A model generated the notes under the pieces. That model was not told the origin of the DNA. It searched no databases and saw only the letters and a program-made list of their open reading frames with translations. A DNA stretch of 50,740 nucleotides from Acidobacteriota bacterium (lineage in GTDB: Bacteria; Acidobacteriota; Blastocatellia; Chloracidobacteriales; Chloracidobacteriaceae). Location of the stretch: the NCBI GenBank assembly GCA_016208495.1, contig JACQXX010000113.1, positions 1-50,740 of the forward strand. The letters are read 5' to 3'. Both the position numbers and the translations under genes were made by a program. The stretch's first letter is position 1; each line of letters starts with the position of its first letter. Below, in pieces: positions 34,424-42,562 of the stretch.

Positions 34424-34463
34424 AAAGCCTGCCTTTATCACGGATAAGACGCCTGAGCGTGTC

Positions 34464-35762
34464 TCAAGGAATGACTTGAACCTGATCCCCATCTGTCACC
34501 TGGGTTCCACCGGTTGTAATCACGCGATCCCCCGGCTTTACCCCTTCCGTTACGAACACCGTGCGACCAGAGGCACTCCCCAGCGTTACCTCTCGAAGCC
34601 GGGCAATCTGACGTCCGTCTTGCTCCACCACCACGAAAACGGCATACCCGGCGGGATTGCCCTTCGGTTTGAGAATTGCATTCAAGGGGATGACCGGCTG
34701 GGCTGGCGCCACCGGCTCAGGTTCCACGCTGAGTGAGACGACCATGCCTGGTCGCAGCAGTTGATCTGGATTCGGGATTGACACCTCAATGTTGAAAGTT
34801 CGGCTCTTGGGGTCGGCGGCGGGAAAGACGGAGGTGATTTGTCCCTGAAATTCCGTGCCGGGCATGGTTTCGGTCCCGACGCTGAGTGTCTTGCCCAGTT
34901 TCATTTCCGCTACGGCAATGTCCGGGACACCAAAAACCGCTTTAACTGACGCCAGGTCGGCAACGATGAATCCTGTTTGGCCAGGCGGGACCAGGGTTCC
35001 TTTCTCGATGGACTTTTGCAGCACAACCCCAGTGAGCGGCGACCTGAGTGCGGTGTCCTGGAGGGGAATGGTTTCTTTCCACACAACGGCCTCGGCGCCG
35101 CTTGATCTGGCGGTACTGACTTCAATCTGCGATTTTGCGGAATCGGCTCTGGCCTGGATCATCCCCACCTGCGAACGGGCGGCGGCCACTTTGGCACTGG
35201 CCATGTCAAACTGGGCCCGGGCCGCGTCAAAATTGGCTTTGGTCAGGCTTTGACTGACAAACAGGTTTTGTGCGCGGTCAAAATCGAGTTTTGCCTTTTC
35301 ATAAGCCGCCTCGGCTTCCGCCAGTTGGGCTTTGCTCGATGCAATGGCGGAGAGGGCTTCCTGGTATTGGGCTTTGCTCGTCTCAATCGCCGATTTGGCT
35401 TCGTGGGCCTGGGCTTCCACTTCCTTGACTTTGACCTGATAATCGCTTTGGCGAACCTGCGCCAGTACGGCTCCGGCGGTAATGCTGTCGCCTTCCTGCA
35501 AGTCACGCAGCGTACCGTCTATGCCTCGGACCTGTTGAATCGCCTCAACATAGCCGCCCACCTTAAAGGCTAACTCCACCTGGGTGCGTGGAATAATTGT
35601 GGCTGAATATCGCGCTTTGGTGTCCGCCGAGGATACCTCCACCGCTGTGATTTTCACCGGCTTCGGCAATTTTTCCACCCGTTTGGATTGGCAGGCCCCC
35701 AGCCCAACTGTGAGGATGAGGGTTGCGCTCACGGTAACCACGTTCAATATGTTCCGTTTCAT
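34464..35762 (-). CDS. RND efflux periplasmic adaptor (membrane fusion protein), lipoprotein
   Basis: 432 aa. Lipobox GLGAC with Cys24. Architecture of HlyD/AcrA-type adaptors: barrel-sandwich part (VELAFKVGGYVEAI), a long alpha-hairpin full of Ala/Glu/Lys/Gln (about 105-225), return to the lipoyl-like half (LRSPLTGVVLQKSIEKGTLV), beta-barrel and membrane-proximal domains to KPGDRVITTGG. It links the RND pump to the TolC channel. The ATG at 35762 overlaps the TolC stop by 4 bases (ATGA), implying translational coupling. The hairpin is longer than average because of extra SKAQ-type repeats. Confidence 0.94.
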   Translation of the reverse strand: MKRNILNVVTVSATLILTVGLGACQSKRVEKLPKPVKITAVEVSSADTKARYSATIIPRTQVELAFKVGGYVEAIQQVRGIDGTLRDLQEGDSITAGAVLAQVRQSDYQVKVKEVEAQAHEAKSAIETSKAQYQEALSAIASSKAQLAEAEAAYEKAKLDFDRAQNLFVSQSLTKANFDAARAQFDMASAKVAAARSQVGMIQARADSAKSQIEVSTARSSGAEAVVWKETIPLQDTALRSPLTGVVLQKSIEKGTLVPPGQTGFIVADLASVKAVFGVPDIAVAEMKLGKTLSVGTETMPGTEFQGQITSVFPAADPKSRTFNIEVSIPNPDQLLRPGMVVSLSVEPEPVAPAQPVIPLNAILKPKGNPAGYAVFVVVEQDGRQIARLREVTLGSASGRTVFVTEGVKPGDRVITTGGTQVTDGDQVQVIP

Positions 35763-37120
35763 TGGTCAACTCCGATTGCTTTTTCATATTCGGCCCTGGC
35801 TGTCCAGAAAGCCAGCAGTGCCTGTTGATAGTGATAGTCGGCATCGGCCAGCGTGGCCTGGGTTTGCAACACATCCGAAAGCAACGCCATCTGTGCCTTG
35901 TATTTGTTGAGTGCAATGCGCATGATTTCTTGCACCGTTTCCTGCTTGAGTTGGGCAACGCGCAACATCTGCCGGGTTTGTTGAACTTCACGGAATTTCA
36001 CCCCGACCTCGATCAGAATGTTGTTTTCTGCCTCACGCAGGCTGTTGGTGGCCTGCTCAATCGTTTTCTCCGCTCGTGCCAGTTGGTGCTTCTTCCGACC
36101 CCAGTCAAACACCTCCCAATTCACCAGGATCCCGACAGCGGCAAAATTCCGGGGGACAAATTCATTGAAATTGCGCGGGGAGGTATAGGTCAGCGCCAGG
36201 CTGACATCAGGGATGTATTCAGATTTCTTGACCCGCTTCTCCAGTTCCACCTGTTTGACTCGGAGTCGGGCCTCCCGGAGTTCAGGCCGGGATTCCAGGG
36301 CGCGACTGCGCGCGGCGGTGACATCCATTTCCAGGGTTGACAACTCTGGTACAGGGCTGACTCTGAATTCAGTGCCGATGTCGCGCCCCATCAATTGATT
36401 GAGTTGTTCCTTCAAGGTGGACAGTTGATTGGCAATGGTCAGCGCCTCGGTTTCGGTTTTGGCCAGTCTGGTTTTGACCTCAAGTTCCTCGGCTTTGAGC
36501 GCCACCTGTTGCACCACGTAATCGCCCGTCACACGATCCAGTTCGCGGTAGAAGGTGAGGGCCTGCTGAAGGCTGGCCAGGGCGCTTTCCGTTTGGAGGA
36601 TTGCGTAATAGGTGCGCTTGACCGTTGTGATGACCGACTGTTCTTGTGACCGCACTTGCTCGCGGGCCACTTCATCAGACAACCTGGCCTGTTTGACGTT
36701 GAGACCGAGGCGGTACTGTTGCGACAGCGGCATCGTAATCTGGCCAAAGAGAATGGCCGTTGGCCGGCTTGGCGTTCTTATCTTGATATCACGGTCCGGA
36801 ATCGGGCCGACGTTGGCATAATTGCCCAAAACCCCTCTGGTAAAGGTGAAATCCAACCCCTGGAGTTGCTGTGCGCCAAGCGCCGAAAACTGGAACTTCG
36901 GCAGCCGAAAAGTCTTGGTTGCCGCCACTTCATCCGTGGCTTTGCCGACATCCAGTTGGGCGTTTCTGACCTGGCGGTTGTCACGTAACGCCAGGAAGAT
37001 CGCCTCATCCAGCGTCAATATAGCACCCGAAGCCCCCCCTTCTTTTTGCTGCGCCGGGACGCTCACCGGGCAACCCAGAAGGAGAATGATCACCAGTACG
37101 AAAACAATTCGATTATCCAT
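35759..37120 (-). CDS. TolC-family outer membrane efflux protein
   Basis: About 453 aa. Signal peptide MDNRIVFVLVIILLLGCPVSVPAQ. Two OEP repeats with long alpha-helical hairpins; TLDEAIFLALRDNRQVRNAQLDV is the typical opening and ARSRALESRPELREARLRV the typical second-repeat start. It forms the outer membrane duct for the RND pump. AAGGA stands 7 bases before the ATG at 37120; the longer frame to 37180 lacks a site and overlaps the STAS gene. Second gene of the operon. Confidence 0.93.
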   Translation of the reverse strand: MDNRIVFVLVIILLLGCPVSVPAQQKEGGASGAILTLDEAIFLALRDNRQVRNAQLDVGKATDEVAATKTFRLPKFQFSALGAQQLQGLDFTFTRGVLGNYANVGPIPDRDIKIRTPSRPTAILFGQITMPLSQQYRLGLNVKQARLSDEVAREQVRSQEQSVITTVKRTYYAILQTESALASLQQALTFYRELDRVTGDYVVQQVALKAEELEVKTRLAKTETEALTIANQLSTLKEQLNQLMGRDIGTEFRVSPVPELSTLEMDVTAARSRALESRPELREARLRVKQVELEKRVKKSEYIPDVSLALTYTSPRNFNEFVPRNFAAVGILVNWEVFDWGRKKHQLARAEKTIEQATNSLREAENNILIEVGVKFREVQQTRQMLRVAQLKQETVQEIMRIALNKYKAQMALLSDVLQTQATLADADYHYQQALLAFWTARAEYEKAIGVDQ

Positions 37121-37176
37121 AGACTGATCCTTACAGTTTGGCCACCGCAAGCTGGGCAAACGGGGGCGGTTCTTTC

Positions 37177-37494
37177 TCATTTCTGCTTGAAGTTGTTGCG
37201 TTCCGTCGTTTGTTGCTCTTCGAGAGTTTCAATCTCCGCCACAATCGCTTTGATCAGGACTCCGGTTGCCAGCAGCCTGACCCCCTGTCGCCGCATTCGG
37301 GTCAACAGGGCTCGCCCCTGGCTGTCAATGAACGTCACGGCAGCCAAATTTACCAGCATCACGCTGGATGGATTTGCCGCCAATGCACTTTCCCAACACT
37401 TCTCCAATTCTTTTACCCACGGCCCGACCAGCTTCCCTTCAATCACGAAACTGGTCATCTGGGCCTCATGGTGGGTTGTAATCCTGAGCATCAT
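37177..37494 (-). CDS. STAS-domain protein, first gene of the RND efflux operon
   Basis: 105 aa. TSFVIEGKLVGPWVKELEKCWESAL, then VMLVNLAAVTFIDSQGRALLTRMRRQGVRLLATG matches the STAS fold; the phospho-site position carries Ser in IDSQG. Such proteins act as regulatory switches by binding partners. Its place as the first gene of a TolC-adaptor-RND operon is notable and suggests control of the pump, which is inference. GGAGGAGAACAA precedes the ATG at 37494, so the longer frame to 37620 is rejected. A sigma-54 promoter lies about 110 bases upstream. Confidence 0.88.
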   Translation of the reverse strand: MMLRITTHHEAQMTSFVIEGKLVGPWVKELEKCWESALAANPSSVMLVNLAAVTFIDSQGRALLTRMRRQGVRLLATGVLIKAIVAEIETLEEQQTTERNNFKQK

Positions 37495-37603
37495 TTGTTC
37501 TCCTCCGTATTTGGGCTCTCGCCACACCAGGGATTGAGAGTTATGTGTCTCATCTGCGTACCCCTGGTTCTTTGGACCGGTCCCGGCTGACACCTCAGGT
37601 AAT

Positions 37604-37619
37604 GGCAACTGGTATGCCA
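37604..37619 (-). promoter_or_regulatory. sigma-54 (-24/-12) promoter for the efflux operon
   Basis: On the minus strand TGGCATACCAGTTGCC matches the consensus TGGCAC-N5-TTGCW, with exact GG-N10-GC spacing. It would start transcription near 37592, about 97 bases before the STAS start codon. The site is nearly palindromic, so a weaker match exists on the plus strand. The divergent gene encodes a sigma-54 activator, which supports the call. Confidence 0.75.
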
Positions 37620-37689
37620 CAACCCCGACGCACTCATTCAGGCTGCTAAACTATTGAAATTGCAGGAGATCAAAAGACGACAGGCCGAT

Positions 37690-37714
37690 CCTGGTGTCGA
37701 ACCCTGGTGTCGAA
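37690..37714. promoter_or_regulatory. direct repeat, candidate activator-binding site
   Basis: CCTGGTGTCGAA occurs twice (37690-37701 and 37703-37714, 13-bp period), about 70-95 bases upstream of the -24 element. That is a normal position for enhancer sites of sigma-54 activators. The activator's own gene starts at 37848. The rest of the gap 37495-37847 shows no other element. Confidence 0.45.
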
Positions 37715-37847
37715 AGTCAAAAGTGTCATCGTCAATTTCGTCAAAATGGGGAGAGTGATGGGGTTTGTGAGTGGTGGATTGCGTTGAAGCCGACGAGGGG
37801 TATAGGATTCAATCGTGTCGGCGATTTTCTGCATGGAGCCGTGGGTG

Positions 37848-40001
37848 ATGAATACAGATCAACAATTTGACTCAGGAAGTACGGCCAGGCGCTATGAAGC
37901 CCTCCTGCGCATCTCTGAAATGATCTCCGCCTGCACTGATCCTGAAGACCTGGCCCAGGTTCTGGCCGATCAGTTAGACGGCGTTCTCCACTTTGACCAT
38001 CTTGACCTGCTCGCGTTGAAGGAAAATCCCAACGAAATCGAATGGCACGCCTGGGGCAAGGGGGCACTCCCTTTGCCGGATGAACCAATCGAAGAGTGGC
38101 CCATCTGGCAGGTGTACAACTGTCAGGAACCACTCCACATTGTTGACTTGAGCCGCGATGAGAGATTTCCACGCCTCAAGCACTGGGCTGAACTGGCGGG
38201 AGTTGCCTGTGGCTCGGTGGCCTGTGTCCCCTTGACCACCCTTCGCCGACGCCTCGGCACGTTCAGTATCGCCAGCCACGCTGGGGGTTCCTACAGCACC
38301 GAAGACCTGTGCTTTCTGCAACTCGTTGGGCGGGTGGTCGCATTTGCGCTGGATGACGGCCTCAACCTCAGAAAGGCGGAAGCGGCTCAGGCCGAATTAC
38401 GCCAGCAAAACAGCCGACTCCAGTTGCTGTTGGACCTGACCAACCGGATCACCTCAAACCTGGAGCTGCGGGAGGTATTGCGCGCGATTTCCGCCAACAT
38501 CCGCGAGGTTATGGAATGTGACGGGGCCGCCATTTTATTGCCCCATCCGGTGTCAGGAAATTTTCAAATGTATGCCCTTGATTTTCCGAGCAGTCGAGGA
38601 TTTTTTAAGGAAGAATTGCTGATTGTCCCTGGCCAGAACGACCCGGCCCAACGCGCGCTGGACACCTTGCAACCGGTCATCATCAACACGGTCAATGCCG
38701 CTGACATCAGTCGCGAATCCTATGAAACGGTCGTTGCCGAGGGGCTGAAGTGTCATTGTTTTATCCCGCTCGCCAACCGTGGCCGGGCGGTTGGACTGCT
38801 GGTGGTTGGACGGACTCGAGAGGGGGACTTCACACCGAAAGATATCGAGTTTCTCAGCCAGGCATCGGGCCAGATTGCCATCGCCGTCGAAAACGCCCTG
38901 GCTTTTCAGGAGATTTCCGAACTCAAGGAAAAACTCTCCCAGGAGAAGCTCTATTTAGAAGAAGAGATTCGCAGCGAGATGAATTTTGATGAAATCGTCG
39001 GCAACTCAGCGGCGCTCAGGCAGGTCCTGGAACTGGTCGAAACGGTTGCCCGCAGCGATTCCACGGTGTTGCTGCTCGGTGAGACCGGAACCGGAAAAGA
39101 GCTTATCGCCCGTGCCATCCACGATCACAGCCCGCGCAAAAACCATACTTTCGTGAAGCTCAACTGTGCGGCGATCCCGACCGGTTTGCTTGAGAGCGAA
39201 TTGTTCGGACATGAAAAAGGCGCCTTCACCGGCGCCATCAGCCAGAAGATTGGACGGCTTGAGCTTGCCGACCAGGGCACGCTGTTTCTCGACGAGGTGG
39301 GTGACGTCCCCCTGGAAATCCAGCCCAAGCTTCTTCGCGCGCTACAGGAACGTGAATTCGAGCGCCTGGGCAGTACCCGGACGAAGAAAGTCAGTGTGCG
39401 GCTGGTGGCTGCCACCAACCGCGACCTGGAAAGCATGATCGCGGCGCGCGAATTTCGCAGCGACCTCTATTACCGACTCAACGTTTTTCCGATTCGCATC
39501 CCTCCCCTGCGGGAGCGGCGAGAAGATATTCCCTTACTGGTGAGTTATTTCGTTCAGAAGTTCGCCCAGCAGATGCAGAAGCGGATCGAAACAATCCCCG
39601 CCGCTGCCATCCGGACGCTAACCGAATGGGACTGGCCAGGCAACGTCCGGGAACTGGGAAACTTCATCGAACGCGCCGTGATTCTCACGCGCGGGAGTTC
39701 ACTTGAGGCACCGCTCGCGGAACTCCGCAAACTCCCCCTCGACGAGCCAACGACGACGGCGGCACACCGCCAGGAAGAAATTGCCCTGATTGTGAAAGAA
39801 ACCCTCACGGCGCTCAACAGCCAGAAAACCGAGGCTGACGAACATGCCAGGAAGCAGCGTGAGAAGATTGTCAGTGTACTCACCGAAAGCAAGGGGCGGG
39901 TTGGTGGCACGGATGGCGCCGCGGCACGCCTGGGGCTCAATCGCACGACACTGCTTTCCCGCATGAAAAAGCTCGGTATCGATCCAAAACAGTTTTCCTG
40001 A
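37848..40001 (+). CDS. sigma-54-dependent transcriptional activator with two GAF domains
   Basis: About 717 aa. GAF1 (about 15-180), GAF2 (about 200-350), a short coiled coil, and the AAA+ domain with Walker A GETGTGKE, the sigma-54 contact loop GAFTGA, Walker B TLFLDEVGDV, and VRLVAATNRDL. A Fis-type helix-turn-helix lies at the end (GTDGAAARLGLNRTTLLSRMKKLGI). This is the FhlA-like layout, in which the GAF domains sense a small molecule and no receiver is present. It should activate the divergent efflux operon through its sigma-54 promoter. Start options are the ATG at 37848, the ATG at 37836 and GTG at 37815; GGAG before 37848 favours the first. Confidence 0.93.
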   Translation: MNTDQQFDSGSTARRYEALLRISEMISACTDPEDLAQVLADQLDGVLHFDHLDLLALKENPNEIEWHAWGKGALPLPDEPIEEWPIWQVYNCQEPLHIVDLSRDERFPRLKHWAELAGVACGSVACVPLTTLRRRLGTFSIASHAGGSYSTEDLCFLQLVGRVVAFALDDGLNLRKAEAAQAELRQQNSRLQLLLDLTNRITSNLELREVLRAISANIREVMECDGAAILLPHPVSGNFQMYALDFPSSRGFFKEELLIVPGQNDPAQRALDTLQPVIINTVNAADISRESYETVVAEGLKCHCFIPLANRGRAVGLLVVGRTREGDFTPKDIEFLSQASGQIAIAVENALAFQEISELKEKLSQEKLYLEEEIRSEMNFDEIVGNSAALRQVLELVETVARSDSTVLLLGETGTGKELIARAIHDHSPRKNHTFVKLNCAAIPTGLLESELFGHEKGAFTGAISQKIGRLELADQGTLFLDEVGDVPLEIQPKLLRALQEREFERLGSTRTKKVSVRLVAATNRDLESMIAAREFRSDLYYRLNVFPIRIPPLRERREDIPLLVSYFVQKFAQQMQKRIETIPAAAIRTLTEWDWPGNVRELGNFIERAVILTRGSSLEAPLAELRKLPLDEPTTTAAHRQEEIALIVKETLTALNSQKTEADEHARKQREKIVSVLTESKGRVGGTDGAAARLGLNRTTLLSRMKKLGIDPKQFS

Positions 40002-40093
40002 CTTTGTCAGAGGGATTGCTTCAATCCGGCCAGACCCTCTTCACCCACGGCGGAGGATGTGACACCCGTTTGTATATAGCCTTTCAGAAAAAG

Positions 40094-40174
40094 GTTCAGA
40101 GTATCGTCTTTAGACGAGAGGTTTTTCTTCCGTCCCATCTGGCACTTCTCACGCCTGAAGGCGTTACTCTGAAC
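40094..40174. repeat. symmetrical 81-bp palindromic element with two internal hairpins
   Basis: Perfect 10-bp ends GTTCAGAGTA (40094-40103) and TACTCTGAAC (40165-40174). Directly inside each end is a hairpin: TCGTCT-TT-AGACGA (40104-40117) and ACGCCT-GA-AGGCGT (40151-40164). The middle 33 bases are unpaired or weakly paired. It lies between convergent genes (stops at 40001 and 40183). Part of its right half recurs at 48272-48295. Confidence 0.85.
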
Positions 40175-40182
40175 AAAAATAT

Positions 40183-41586
40183 TTATCTCTTTTGGGCTCG
40201 GGTACCAGCAACAAAGATTCCCGTTCCAATGAGAAGCAACACAAATGTCAGCCCAATGATTTTCACAACCGCCAGCGCGGGGTTGGGTTCGCTTTCCGAA
40301 GGAATCGTCGCCAAAACAATCGAGAGCGCCGTGGTGAAAAATCCAAGGGCTCCGGCGATTATGGCAACCGGTTTTCCTCCAGGAACGCGCAACACGTCCG
40401 GGCCAGCCGGGAAGGATTGAACTTTGATCAACGCTGCAAACATAAACAGAAACGGGATGAAATTGGCGATGATTCCCATACTGACCAGCACTTCATAGGC
40501 TCCGCGAACGGTGGTTCCCGCCTGCCCCAAAAAAGCAAACACCGCCGCAACTCCGGCCTGCACCAGTAACGCGACATAGGGTGTTCCCCATTTCGGGTGA
40601 ATTTTTCCAAACGCCGGCGGCAGGAATTTGTCCAACCCCGCAACAAACGCCAGTCGGGCCGTGGCCGCAAACCAGGCGCCGATACCGCCCAGCACGCTGA
40701 TGGCCACCAGCAAGGCGACCAGTTCCGAGAGCCCGGAAACGCCAATCCGGTGTTCAACCTTGGAAACGGCCTGCAAAATGCCTTGCAAGCTGCTCACTTC
40801 TGATTGCGGCAGCGCCAGCAACACACTCAATGTTCCTAAAATATAAAGCCCGGTAATGACCACCGCCGCCGCGATAATAGCCCGAGGGATGGTCCGCCGG
40901 GCATCGCGGATCTCATCACCCATTGTCGAAGCACTCTCCACACCGCCAAAGGCAAACGCAATCGTGGACCAGAACACCACATCCTTGAGGTTGGTACTTG
41001 GAATCAGGGTTTTGAAGCTGATTTCGTTGGCCGAGCCAAATTTCCACCACGCCAGCCCACCGAGCACCATTACGATTCCAGTTGCCGTCCACAGGCAAAC
41101 CGCACCCGCCGCATAGAGATATTTGGTGACATCAAGCCCAATCACATTCAACACCACGGCCAGCGTCAAACCAATCAGCGCGACTGAAATAAAATAGACG
41201 GGACTGGTTGACAGGTGTTGGAGCGAATCTCCACCGACAAACAGAATATTTGCGGCGACAAAATACAGCAGTCCTGGAAAATAGGGCAGATTTGATGCCC
41301 AGTAATTCCATCCAGTCATAAAGCCCGCATAATTCCCAAAGGCGCGCTTGCTCCAGATATACAGGCCGCCCTCTTCCGGATACCGTGATGACAACTCCAA
41401 CACACAGAACACCAGCGGCACAAACAGTGCCAGGCAGGCAATCACCCAGATGGTGATGGCACTCGGCCCCGCCGCTGCCGCCGTCGCCAGCCAGCGCAGG
41501 TTAAATACCGTGATGACATAGAAAAAGAACACATCGCGAAAACCGAGTTCACGGCGCAAGTGCGCTGACTGGTCCTGATTTTCCAT
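40183..41586 (-). CDS. APC-family amino acid/polyamine permease
   Basis: 467 aa with about 12 hydrophobic segments. Diagnostic stretches include ELSSRYPEEGGLYIWSKRAFGNYAGFMTGWNYW and FGGVESASTMGDEIRDARRTIPRAI, the conserved helix 1b/6-7 features of the amino acid-polyamine-organocation superfamily. It imports or exchanges an amino acid or amine; the substrate cannot be told from sequence. The ATG at 41586 starts MENQDQSAHLRRELGF. It stands alone; a palindromic element lies just downstream of its stop. Confidence 0.9.
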   Translation of the reverse strand: MENQDQSAHLRRELGFRDVFFFYVITVFNLRWLATAAAAGPSAITIWVIACLALFVPLVFCVLELSSRYPEEGGLYIWSKRAFGNYAGFMTGWNYWASNLPYFPGLLYFVAANILFVGGDSLQHLSTSPVYFISVALIGLTLAVVLNVIGLDVTKYLYAAGAVCLWTATGIVMVLGGLAWWKFGSANEISFKTLIPSTNLKDVVFWSTIAFAFGGVESASTMGDEIRDARRTIPRAIIAAAVVITGLYILGTLSVLLALPQSEVSSLQGILQAVSKVEHRIGVSGLSELVALLVAISVLGGIGAWFAATARLAFVAGLDKFLPPAFGKIHPKWGTPYVALLVQAGVAAVFAFLGQAGTTVRGAYEVLVSMGIIANFIPFLFMFAALIKVQSFPAGPDVLRVPGGKPVAIIAGALGFFTTALSIVLATIPSESEPNPALAVVKIIGLTFVLLLIGTGIFVAGTRAQKR

Positions 41587-41688
41587 TTTTGCTGAATCCC
41601 GGAGATGAGGTTTGTGGTATGAACTACTGTAGCAGGATTGACCGCCAATTAAGAGGGTTCCGGGTTTATGTCCTTTTATGCCTTTCCT

Positions 41689-41807
41689 GAACCCTGAACC
41701 CTGAACCCCGAACCCTGGTTTTCAAACCCTGAACCCCGAACCCTGGTTTTCAAACCCTGAACCCCGAACCCTGGTTTTCAAACCCTGAACCCTAAACCCC
41801 GAACCCT
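41689..41807 (+). repeat. 17-unit heptamer array with 28-bp higher-order structure
   Basis: Seventeen consecutive 7-bp units. From 41703 to 41786 they are arranged as three copies of a 28-bp block (GAACCCC, GAACCCT, GGTTTTC, AAACCCT). The array ends 5 bases before the sigma factor ATG and leaves no room for a ribosome site. Confidence 0.95.
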
Positions 41808-41812
41808 AGATC

Positions 41813-42412
41813 ATGGCTTCCGAACTCCGTTTCCTTTTTCCAACCACGGCCAGCGACCTTCAGGTCGTTCGAGCCGTGCTGGACGGAAAAGTTGAAGCCT
41901 TCGGGGTCCTTGTCGAGCGGTATCAGTCGCGGGTATTTAATCTGGTCAACCGGATGGTCGGCAACCGTGCCGATGCCGAAGATCTCTCGCAGGAGATTTT
42001 CTGCAAGCTTTACCAAAATTTGCATCGCTATGATCAGAGTCAACCACTTCAAAACTGGCTCTTGCGGATTGCCAGCAATCACACGATTAACTTTCTGAAT
42101 CAACGTCGGGTACCAACCACACCGATTGACCGCGAAGATTCCCAGGGTGAGATTCACCCGCTCCAACTCCCTGACCATTCACCAACACCGATTTCAAACC
42201 TGGAGCGTCGTCAACTTGGCGAATCTTTACTCGACGCGCTCCAAAAACTTCCGGAAACCTATCGCCTGGTGTTCATTTTGAAATACCTCGACGATTTGAC
42301 CGCCGAAGACATCGCCGAAATTGTTGGTTCGCCGCGCAATACTGTGAAAACCTGGATTTTTCGCGCTCGTGACCTGCTCCGAACCGAGCTGGAAAAATCT
42401 AATACCATTTAG
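41813..42412 (+). CDS. ECF-type RNA polymerase sigma factor
   Basis: 199 aa. Region 2: AFGVLVERYQSRVFNLVNRMVGNRADAEDLSQEIFCKLY. Region 4: LPETYRLVFILKYLDDLTAEDIAEIVGSPRNTVKTWIFRARDLL. This is the sigma-70 ECF (SigE/RpoE-like) layout. The next genes encode a zinc-finger anti-sigma factor and a membrane protein, a normal ECF cassette. There is no Shine-Dalgarno sequence; a heptamer array stops 5 bases before the ATG. The last codons (N-T-I, then TAG) lie in the end of a repeat element, so the natural C-terminus may have been trimmed or extended. Confidence 0.93.
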   Translation: MASELRFLFPTTASDLQVVRAVLDGKVEAFGVLVERYQSRVFNLVNRMVGNRADAEDLSQEIFCKLYQNLHRYDQSQPLQNWLLRIASNHTINFLNQRRVPTTPIDREDSQGEIHPLQLPDHSPTPISNLERRQLGESLLDALQKLPETYRLVFILKYLDDLTAEDIAEIVGSPRNTVKTWIFRARDLLRTELEKSNTI

Positions 42413-42498
42413 GGTTCAGGGTTCAAAGTTCAGGGAACTACACTTATTTCAATAGTTTAACCTTCCTGTAAATCAAGGACATGATTCCAAAATGGTAT
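42402..42498 (+). repeat. heptamer-headed inverted-repeat element at the sigma factor stop codon
   Basis: Ends ATACCATTTAGG (42402-42413) and CCAAAATGGTAT (42487-42498), 11 of 12 inverted. GGGTTCA-type units lie just inside the left end. The tail reads GGGAACTACACTTATTTC...ATGATTCCAAAATGG. 97 bp. The TAG stop (42410-42412) of the sigma gene lies in the left end. Confidence 0.88.
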
Positions 42499-42562
42499 AA
42501 CCAACTATGATGTCAGTACCACCTGCGTGAGTGGGTGGGAATTGAACCTTCTGAGATGTTGT

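Noticed and set aside
41689-41807. Telomere-like repeat (GAACCCT) marking a replicon end
   Set aside because: The array is internal, short, and the same repeat occurs at many internal sites.
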